From positions 709,501 through 773,500 of the forward strand of contig CM032117.1 in NCBI GenBank assembly GCA_018894105.1: DNA of 64,000 nt, read 5' to 3'. Source of the stretch: Jacaranda mimosifolia. Lineage: Eukaryota > Streptophyta > Magnoliopsida > Lamiales > Bignoniaceae. Of the stretch, positions 55,655 to 64,000 are shown in pieces. The translations under genes were made by a program, and so were the position numbers. The notes beneath the pieces were generated by a model. It was not told where the DNA came from, ran no database searches, and saw only the letters and a program-made list of their open reading frames with translations. Within the stretch, counting starts at the first letter, position 1. The number at the start of each line of letters is the position of its first letter.

Positions 55655-56043
55655 TTAAAAAGAAAATAATGGTGTTAAAGATATGAAAATTTAAATTATG
55701 GATAAGCATTATTTCTCTATTCCATAGTAAATATCTCATGTGACTCCGAAGGTCAAACAAATTTATAAGGAGCCTATTTCATTTTAAATCATTGAAAAAA
55801 TCACACTGTAAAATGTCACTAAACGAGGTCCCTGTTTCTGTATCCCATAGTTACGCCAACTTTGTTTCTTTTTTATTTTCAGTTGAAATCTTCTTCGATG
55901 GATATTTATAATGATGGTAACTTAAATGTCCAAGTTGATTGCCCGGGCACTTCCTAATATTTCTTTACTTTCCTGGTGTGGTTGTCCTGTATTAAGATCG
56001 CATGGGTACACAAGTTAGCTAACAAGAAAAAGTTCCATGTGCA

Positions 56044-56080
56044 GACTTAGCTTTTGCTGTTGTGCACTTTTCTGAAACAG
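56044..56080 (+). pseudogene. BGAL relic, fragment of PVEDLAF exon
   Basis: DLAFAVVHFSET remains, matching the other five copies of this exon, and the flanks do not continue the exon. Confidence 0.6.
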
Positions 56081-56192
56081 GACATGCCAACTGTGTGGGC
56101 AGTAAGAAGAACTCGGAATATGTTAAGGTCAGTAGCATTTGATATAGAAGCAATTTTATGCAGGTTTCACCAATCTGTAGAATTTGACATAT

Positions 56193-56677
56193 GATACTGA
56201 TATGCCTGGATTCTATCCCACATCGGTTGGAGTAGAGGGTCTTGACCAGCATATAAGCGGCGAGTCCTCTCCTTCCCCGTGAGGCGCCTTTTCAAGGACA
56301 AAACCCCCCGCCCTTCAACGGGCGCAGGCGGGACAATACCTCACGGGTAGGCCGCCGGGTGGCGACGGATCCCTGCATCATCATTTGGTGGCCCATGCAG
56401 GTCGGACGCCCCGTAGTGAACGGCCGGCAAAGCTGGTTGAACGCCTCGTAGCGAATGACTGGCAAGCCCATCTACTGGGGGGCTGATGATATGCCTGGAT
56501 TCTATCCCACATCGGTTGGAGTAGAGGGTCTTGACCAGTATATAAGTGGCGAGTCCTCTCCTTCCCCGTGAGGCGCCTTTTCAAGGACAAAACCCCCCGC
56601 CCTTCAACGGGCACAGGCGGGACAATACCTCACGGGTAGGCCGCCGGGTGGCGACGGATCCCTGCATCATCAGATAC
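56193..56677 (+). mobile_element. TRIM retrotransposon with 5-bp target duplication
   Basis: Two 186-bp direct repeats (LTRs) at 56198-56383 and 56487-56672 start TGATATGCC and end CATCATCA, so they have TG...CA ends. Target duplication GATAC lies at 56193-56197 and 56673-56677. The 103-bp internal part has a G-rich tract (CTGGGGGG) just before the second LTR, as expected for a polypurine tract, and no coding capacity. The LTRs differ at only a few positions, so the insertion is young. It is GC-rich compared with its surroundings. The primer-binding site after the first LTR is not clear. Confidence 0.92.
56215..56257 (+). promoter_or_regulatory. snRNA-type upstream element and TATA box in the LTR
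   Basis: ATCCCACATCG at 56215-56225 matches the plant snRNA upstream sequence element RTCCCACATCG at every position. TATAAG follows at 56252 after 26 bases. The second LTR has the same pair at 56504-56514 and 56541. Confidence 0.6.
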
Positions 56678-56853
56678 CTTGTTTTCTTAAATCTGAAGTG
56701 TCGTTTTTAGTTGAACATATAGAATTCGATGTCATCTCTATAAGGGAGATCAATTATTTATTTGTTGGACTATGAATTCTTTGGCAACCAGAAATATTGG
56801 AGTTAGACAAGTCTTACCTACTCTAGGAATTCGACTGTCATATTTTCCATCAG

Positions 56854-56998
56854 GTGCATGTATACTTCAAATCCTCCAACCACCGTGCAGCCTTTCTTGC
56901 TAATTGTGGTATCTCTTCAGAAGCAACTGTCAGTTTCAGACAGAACTCTTGGTGAGGATTCTTCCAGACTGTTTGAATATTATATTCAACACACTAAG
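56854..56998 (+). pseudogene. BGAL relic, AFLAN to ILPDC exon
   Basis: VHVYFKSSNHRAAFLANCG then SSEATVSF, a stop, and in another frame ILPDCLNIIFNT, matching the GH35 stretch ending SILPDCKNVVFNTAK. The acceptor CAG and donor GTACG are intact. Found once only. Confidence 0.85.
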
Positions 56999-57429
56999 GT
57001 ACGCCTCTCCCCTCTATCTGTTTTCTTTTGCAATATGGCCTAAGATTTTAAATTTCTCTTGCCTGTTCATTTTTGTTGATTTAATATGATGTCGGGTGTT
57101 CAGGCCTTCTAATAGAAAATATACAGAAACATCCAAGAAAAGGATTTCTGGAAGAAGTTTAGTTCTCGGAAATTCAATAGTTAACTTTATACTCGAAATT
57201 GCCAAATAATGTAGCATTGACATAACCCAGTTAACATAAAGTTATTAAGGCAAATACTTAGTCCTGGTGTGAGTCAGAAACCTGTGTCCTAATATGTCTC
57301 CGAAGGTTTGCATATTCTTAGATTTGACATGGAATTTATGAATCAAACAATATTTTGATGTTGATTTGGTGACAATCCTTCAGCTCTACTATCTTATCAA
57401 GATTCTTCCTTGTTTTTGTCATGGACAAG

Positions 57430-58827
57430 GTATGCCCAGAAATAATTTGGAAGGCAAAAAAAGAGGATTGGACATGATAGAACTTCCATCTTTGGAATTA
57501 TCATGTGCCTATTAAAGGAGAGGTATGTAAGTTATAATGTGCTTCTAATAACAAGGTTGGAAGGTTTTTCCATGCTCGAAATTTTAGTAATCAATACTTT
57601 TTTGAGTAACTATGGGAAATTCAAGTGAACTTTTTAACTATTAAGTTCTTATTTTCTTTTTAATGGGTTGTCTTTCTTTTCTCTCAGTTTAATGTCATGC
57701 TTGAAAATTTAAATAAAGAGTCAAGATCTTTTAAGCCTTCCACATTAATTGCAAAACAAGTTTATGGTTGAAAAACTACATTCAAGTTACCATTCGCCAC
57801 CATAGTTTTGGATTTTGAATGCTGATGCTATCGTTGCTTTTGTTTTTTCTCTGTTGATTACCTAATTAATGCTGAGAGCGCCACTTCTAAACAGTATGTG
57901 ATTTAGTAACTATATATGTGTGTGATGTTGATATCAATTAGAAAAAAATGTGCCTGTCTCTTGTCAGCTGCCTTGCAACTAACTTAACGGTGGCTCATGT
58001 TTTGCTGGATATTTGTAGCCTCCATATGATTGGAATCAATCAGGAGTTAGTATTCTTTGAGAGGAGTGCAGTTGATGTCTGTGCTAATTGTTGGTAAAGA
58101 CTGTAGTGGTTCTATTGGGATGTGATTTATATATGATAATCTATTATTATCTCATCATCATTATATCTGTTACCTCCAATACTAACTTTGTGCATTTGAC
58201 AATTGGCCCCTATGCTTGTGCTGAATGGTACTATAGCTTAGTCTTTCATTAGTATTCTTGCTCTGTACCATAGTTATCTCTGTTGTGTGTCTTAAGGCAA
58301 TAATTGTTTAGAGCTTATTTATCAATTACAAAACAAAATGAAACCTTTGGAATCTTGGAAATGCTATCTTAAATTAAAGATTAAGTCATTTGGTTCCATC
58401 CATACATATATGCTTTTCTTGCCATCTTTCTTCTTGTCTGAACAGGGGATTCCCAGTTTGGTTGCATTTTATTCCTGGCATACAATTTCGAAGAACAAAT
58501 AAGCTTATTAGGGTGCATTTGAAATGTTTTTGGTTTAGTAGTCTCTTAATGAATCAATGCACATGTTCAAGATATGAAGACTTAGCTTGTGCTGTTGTGC
58601 ACTTCTTTGAAACAAGTGACACTTTCCAAAACTATCACATTGTGAGCTTCACGAGTTGAGACCAGATAGGTGCAACTTTTGACCTGATGAATGCATATCT
58701 CTGAACATTATTACATCTTTCCTGCATACTTCTTGCAGTATTTTGGTGGCTCAAGCTTCTAATGAAACAACAGGAGGGCATTTGATTGCAACTAGTTATG
58801 ACTATGACGTGTCCATAAATGAGTATG
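57430..58827 (+). pseudogene. BGAL relic, exons 2-4, PVEDLAF and FGGTNF exons
   Basis: 57430-57522: exon 2 with the same W to C change as 42161 and a later frameshift. 58183-58236: exon 3 with an internal deletion ([12 protein letters not shown] kept) and donor GT changed to CT. 58446-58530: GFPVWLHFIPGIQFRRTNK, open. 58576-58641: EDLACAVVHFFET, FQNYHI. 58739-58827: YFGGSSF with a stop, then [15 protein letters not shown]. Exon 5 is absent. This segment is collinear with 42155-43290 in its first half. Confidence 0.87.
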
Positions 58828-59986
58828 GTATACTTTCTAAACCAGTTAGTGTTTTTCACATAATAATTTGCTGATGCTCGCCATTTCATAACAAACCTCC
58901 ACCAATTATATTGAGCAGAGGATTCTATTTGTATTTATTGGAACCATTTTCTATTTATTGATGCATTATCTTGTCGAGAGTAAAGAAATATATACCAGAG
59001 GTTCTAGAAAAGGGTAAATAAATGCCAACATATTGAAGATGTGGTTCTTGATACAGCCACCAATGGCTGGTAGATTCAGGTATTAGTTGGAGATTGGGAT
59101 TCCAGCTTTGCATCTTGGCTCCTCTTGATGGAGGAGTCCTCCGAGTGAGATGCAAAACAGTCTGTTTCGGCTCTTTTTCTACTTTTACTTTAAGATATTT
59201 GGGATATATCATTTTTGTTGACTATCAACAAAAAATTCACAATTTTCTTTTGTTTGAAGCATCATTCTTCAGAATTATGGAGCATAGTTTGGTGTTCAAG
59301 GGGCAGATCTGCATGTGGTGGATCCGCAAGTGGATCTTTCGTACATGTTGTGGACCTATCAGGTAGTTTGTTAATAAAATATGTATGTGTGTCGCATAAC
59401 CACTGATGATGATGCAACTTGAAACTAGTCCAAACACACAGCTCCAGATAATAATGCACGATCTGCATGTTATATGCGCCTTGTGCATTAGGAAGATCTA
59501 TCTTTATCCTATAATATTACATATTTCCTCACAAATCTTTCTATACTACTCAAGGTTTTCCACTGCAGTCTTCCATATTATAATTTTGACAGAACTGTTG
59601 CGAGATTTTGAGACATATGCAGTTTGAGAAATAGCTTAACTGAAGTAATTTTATACATTTTTTCATGGAAAAGAAAGAAAAACAAGAACTCAACTGGGGA
59701 AAGGTAATGAAAAAAGAAGTGCCTCTGGGATTGAGTTCAACATATAGTCTGACTTTGGCATGTCTGCAAAAGAATATTGTTAAATGATAGCAAATTACAT
59801 GAAATGGATTTCACATTTATCTTACAATTTGGTTTCTTTAGTCTGTGCATACTTTATTTGTGGCTTTGAGTTCCATGTAATTCTTGTGAAGTGGAAAAAT
59901 AGCCACATATATGTACTTCAAACTCAGGTACCAATTTAACATTTTATTGCAACAAATGATGTTCAGAAACAAGCATGTTTTTCCAG
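58828..59986. other. Spacer within the relic array
   Basis: Mostly intron-like. The stretch around 59300-59370 resembles the flank of BGAL exon 1 at 28195-28250 and 34500-34570 (GTGGACCTATCAGGTAGTTT), so another exon-1 copy was probably lost here. Confidence 0.5.
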
Positions 59987-60097
59987 GTTGGACTTGACGG
60001 TGAATTCCTTCGACTTGAGAATGTTTCTCTTGCAAATAGTTCAATGTGGACTTAGGGGAGTGCTATACCAATCATCCAGAGTATGATTTGGTACAAG
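59987..60097 (+). pseudogene. BGAL relic, C-terminal galactose-binding region exon
   Basis: VGLDGEFLRLENVSLANSSM then WT and a stop; the end reads MIWYK in another frame before GTAATT, matching the family QVGLKGE ... LTWYK exon. One frameshift. It is the most C-terminal BGAL piece present. Confidence 0.8.
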
Positions 60098-61344
60098 GTA
60101 ATTGGATTCAGCTTCTATTTTAGTGTATACAGACTCTAACAGAAACAATTCCTTATCTAGTATATATCTTTTGTGACGTACTGATAAACTTGACACTGGA
60201 CTAGCACATAACTGGCCGGACACTGAATCTAGAATATTCTATTTACTCTCTTTCTTCTGATTTGTTTTGAGAATTTACTGTGTTGATTTTTGTCTCTCTG
60301 ATGCTCTGTTAACTACAATATTCTTTTGACTTCCCTTGAGAGAATCCTACTGGTGCTAAGTAGATGTATCTTTCTAATGGATGAAACTCAACTTTTAAAA
60401 ACCTTTAGTGTGTGAGAAAATGACTAGAGAAATTCAGTCCCTATTGTATCTTGTGTCTTGTAAGCTAATTGCAAATAAAGATTGCAAATGTCATAATGTC
60501 ATGGCTTTATTGAGTTGGAAAGTTGCTATTTGAGTTTGGACTATCATTTGATAAAATCAATGTTGTTTCGTTAGATATTTTCGGCCTGAAATTGTAATAT
60601 AAAAAAGGATAACTAGGACTGTGGCAATAGGTGACTTGGACTACTTCATTTCTGGTTGGAGCTTATTTCTGCAATGGATATTCATGTGGACTAGTCATGT
60701 TATGCTAATATAAGCCATATCGGTCCCTAAAATTCCCTTTCTCTATTTCTCAATGTCCTGATTGTCAATAGAACATGAGAGGCCATTGACTAATGAGTTC
60801 TTCTTTTCTATCACTTGGAGCCACGTGAGACCAAAGTTTCATGCGTGGTTTTGAATAAGAAAAGTAACAAATTTTCAATCCTAACCCTCTCGTTCAAGTT
60901 GTTGCTTTTCTTTCTATTACTTTAAAACTAGCTACTCTACTTTCAGCTATTCATATTTTCAATATGAATTTTGTGGGTTATTGAACTATAACTTGGTCAA
61001 GAAAGACAATATGTAGCAACACCTGGCATCCCTTCACAGCTTCAATTCCCGCTAAGTGATGTTCTTAGATCAGGTCAGTTCAGTTTCAGATTGTTAAATT
61101 CTTGTGTTTTCCGCTGTACATTTCAAAATTTGCTGCGACTTTTCTATTATGAATTTCTCTATGGAATTTCTACGGAAGTAACATTTCTTTGTTTATTATT
61201 GCACTTCTAATCTTTTAACATGCTTCTTTCACCAGTTCAAATATGTAGAGATAGTTTTTTTTACCTGTAGGGTAAGCAAAAGAATGAAGAACGAGATTGC
61301 TAATTGAGGACATGTGTCTTTGCAACATTGTACATATCTATCTG
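60098..61344. other. Spacer between BGAL and ABCC relics
   Basis: AT-rich, no gene or repeat end recognised. Confidence 0.5.
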
Positions 61345-63056
61345 TCTAGTTGTTGTTGGATGTACTGGGGAAGAAAAATCATCAATTATATCAGCAAAGC
61401 TGAGGGAGATCCCTCCAGCTGCAGATGCAACTCTTCCCATCACTCATCAGAGGAAATTAAGGTTGACTATCTGCCTCAACTTCAATGGATCTCTATCCGA
61501 ACATAAGACTTTAGTGAATCCCACTAATTGGGTTTGATCATTGGCCTATGCTTAACGAAATCTGAATGTAATTAACATTCTTAACTAAAATTTAACTTTA
61601 TGAGATCGATACTTGTGCTTGTAAGGTACAAGACAATAAACATTCGGTGTAGGCCTGTAAATGGGTAAGGTATTACCCTACCCAGGCCCAAAATGTTATA
61701 CCCATACCCATACCCATACCCGTACCCATACTTATTAAAGAAAATGTAATGGGTATGGGTAGGGTCTATACCCATAAATTACCCATGTACCCATACCCAT
61801 ATATTACCCATTACTTTATATTTAAATTTAATTTATGAACCTAAAATTATTTATACCGAAATCAAATTTATATTAATGATAAACTTTTTATATATAAAAA
61901 TTATAAATATGTGAATGAGTGGTAACAATTAAATAAATTTTTTCATTAAAAATTAAACTAAATTAATAAAATTAATAAAGTTAATAAATTGAGATAGCAA
62001 TTTTTTTTTTAAAAAAAAGTTGGAATAGCAACAACAACAGTTGAACGTTTTTTATTAATAAAATTAATAATGGAATAAATATTTTTATAAAAACAGTTAA
62101 TAAAATTAATTTTGCTAATGAATAAAGTTTATTAATATAGAAATTAACTGTTTTTATAAAATTAAATATTAAAAACGTTTTTGCTCTTAAACTGTTGTTA
62201 TTAACTATTTTTTTAATAAACTGTATATAAACTGTTTTTATTCACTATTTTTTTAATAAACTGTATATTTTTTTAATAAACTATTTTTATTAACTGTTTT
62301 TTTAATAAATTGTTTTTATTAACTGTTTTTTTAATAAACTGTTTTTATTAAATGTTTTAATTAACTACTTTTAAACTGTATTTTTTTTAATTAGCAAAAA
62401 ATTTAACTGCTAATAATATTAATAAAGTTTAACTATTATATTAATAAAACAGTTAATTTAATTAGGAAAAAGTTTAAAATTAATTAATTTAAATTTAATG
62501 ATTAAATTAAATATAGAAAAAAAAATTATTTTTTGTTATCGTATGCCAAATAATATTTTGAGTATATCAAGAAAATTAGTGTATACATGAAAAACATAAG
62601 TCCAATAAATTAGACCCAATGGGTCTTGGGTTAGTTAGGGTAGGGTAGGGTTAGAGTCTCATTCTTTCGGGTATTTTAGGGTAGGATAAAAATTGAGTAT
62701 TTTTGTTTGGGTATTTTAGGGTATGGGTGTGGGTAGGGTGATACCCTACCCATTTACAGGCCTAATTCGGTGTCCCCTTTGAGCTAAGTCTGCAAAATAT
62801 GACGAGGCAATACAAGTGACTTCCTTGAACTATTGCCGGAAAGAATGTTCAGGACTATTAACTTTTTGTTGTTAGATTTTTGAATGCAGCCTAAAATATT
62901 TCTGTATTAGGATGGTGACCATATCGAAATTGGAGAACTTGGGGTCAACATTAGTGAAGGCCTAAAGCAGAGTGTTTTTATGGTTCGGGTTGTGTGTTCT
63001 GATTCATACGTTTACATATTTGATGATCCTTTAAGTGCTATGGATTGCTCTTATTG
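61345..63056 (+). pseudogene. ABCC relic, NBD1, copy 3, split by a hAT element
   Basis: 61345-61496: VVGCTGEEKSSIISAKLREI then PPAADAT; the Walker A region is closer to the functional GxxGxGK(S/T) form than in the other copies. The DNILF exon is broken by the transposon: its start lies at 61633-61649 and it resumes at 62765. 62890-63056: [11 protein letters not shown], then EGLKQ where the ABC signature has GGQK, and [12 protein letters not shown] (Walker B). The linker and second membrane domain are not found downstream within the window. Confidence 0.85.
61642..62772. mobile_element. Non-autonomous hAT element with 8-bp target duplication
   Basis: The element proper is 61650-62764 (1115 bp). 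Ends are inverted: TAGGCCTGTAAATGGGTA on the left and its near-perfect reverse complement on the right, extended by ACCCTACCC-type sequence. ATTCGGTG occurs at 61642-61649 and 62765-62772, the 8-base duplication of hAT transposases. Subterminal ACCCAT/GGGTAT repeats and an AT-rich core with many TTTTTAATAAACTG-like repeats are present; there is no transposase frame. Paralogous sequences at 32350 and 44687 show the uninterrupted site. Confidence 0.93.
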
Positions 63057-63216
63057 GGGGGCATCTCTGTGATTAATAAGTAAAATATAACGCTTGATAG
63101 TTAGCCAATTTCAACATCTACAACTTGGTCAATCTAATGAAGATTCATTGTTGTTTAGCCATTGCTTTGGTGTTATGTCATAAATAGTTTCATCTAGTTT
63201 TATCAATATTATTTCT

Positions 63217-64000
63217 TTGGGCCATGCAAATCAAGCATGATATTTAAATCAACTCAAAGTGCAATCTTGATCACAAATCATTTTGATGGGCTAACTCCAA
63301 TTAATTGACAAAATAAAATCTTAATTGTTGGGATCAACTTATTCATAAATGGCACAGATCAAACAACAATTCAATTTATCCATACGGTTTATCAGTGTAA
63401 AAAGTCCAATGATTGCCATTTACAAGGTATACAATTAATTTTTTACTAGTTTTGTTCTCTCGACAATACTTTTACATTCATTTCACTGACTTGAGTGTTA
63501 AAAGGTGCACATCCCAACATTTCTGACCGAATTTGTGATTTAAAGATTTCGGGTTCGAACTCAGGATTATAAGACCATGAAATGATCATTTCTACCTTTA
63601 TCTTATTCCTAGTGTTATCATATTGGGTGAGGTTATCTTTAACCTAATCAAGCATGTTGGAGTATAAATGGACAATGGAATTGCATTAAAAGGATTGCAA
63701 CGATACATACCATTTCGTTTAGTATAGATGCTTCTCCCTTTTTCATTGAATAGGACCTACAAAGGGATTCAAGTAATATGAACCTAGAGTTGTAAACATC
63801 ACTTTACAACTTCTCCATGTGCCTGAATAAAATATGTTTATGAATAAGCTACAAAGTAGCTGGTTGGATGAGAAAGACAGAGTAGAAGTAAAGTTTGTTT
63901 TTACCCTGATTTTGCTGGCATCTCCCTTTTGCCCACAAAACAAAGATATAACATAGGTTGGACATAATAGCTCTATTTTCAACTCAGCACCCATAACCAT
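63217..64000. repeat. Long direct repeat, copy 2 (cut by window end)
   Basis: Same orientation and order as 26150-26940, with small indels. It contains CGGGTTCGAACTC at about 63549, which resembles a Pol III B box, but no A box was seen. Confidence 0.8.

Noticed and set aside
56198..56672. Cassandra-type TRIM with a 5S rRNA-like LTR
   Set aside because: The LTR shows no 5S internal promoter sequence; only a snRNA-type USE and a TATA box were seen.
62630..62660. Interstitial telomere repeat
   Set aside because: The TTAGGGTAGGGTAGGG stretch is the subterminal GGGTA repeat of the hAT element, not the plant TTTAGGG unit.
63535..63560. tRNA gene or SINE head
   Set aside because: CGGGTTCGAACTC resembles a B box, but no A box or cloverleaf was found at the right distance.

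Overview
The window is nuclear DNA of a flowering plant, most likely a eudicot: AT-rich, with short exons split by GT-AG introns and plant-specific gene families. No species can be named from the sequence. Coordinates of spliced genes were built by eye from exon homology and splice sites, and every multi-exon model keeps reading phase across all its introns.

Gene-bearing part (1-25 kb). Five genes look intact: a clade-E type protein phosphatase 2C (741-2395, +), an aldo-keto reductase (3062-5080, -), a patellin-6-like SEC14/GOLD protein (7972-9868, -), a DCD-plus-kelch protein (13967-18037, +) and V-type H+-ATPase subunit D (23888-24673, +). They are separate housekeeping or signalling genes, not an operon-like unit. 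From memory, Arabidopsis relatives of the first four lie close together around At5g01660-At5g01700 and At3g51670, so this is probably a conserved gene block. Two non-autonomous DNA transposons sit between the genes: a Mutator-like element with near-perfect ends and a 9-bp target duplication (10337-11549), and a 3.5-kb fold-back element made of several minisatellite arrays (about 18.67-22.15 kb).

Mosaic part (28-63 kb). No intact gene was found here. The region is a shuffled array of exon relics from two unrelated families, plant GH35 beta-galactosidase (BGAL) and an ABCC (MRP-type) transporter, all on the + strand and repeated up to six times with different decay in each copy. Direct duplications of 0.6-4.6 kb explain most of the array. 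Copy junctions show 4-5 bp microhomology, and one 639-bp block looks identical in two copies 12.3 kb apart, which suggests recent gene conversion. A TRIM retrotransposon (56198-56672) and a hAT element (61650-62764) inserted later; the hAT element splits an ABCC exon whose empty site is kept in two paralogous copies. A further direct repeat (26.15-26.94 and 63.22-64.0 kb) brackets the array.

Long stretches between these features are AT-rich and show no supportable gene.
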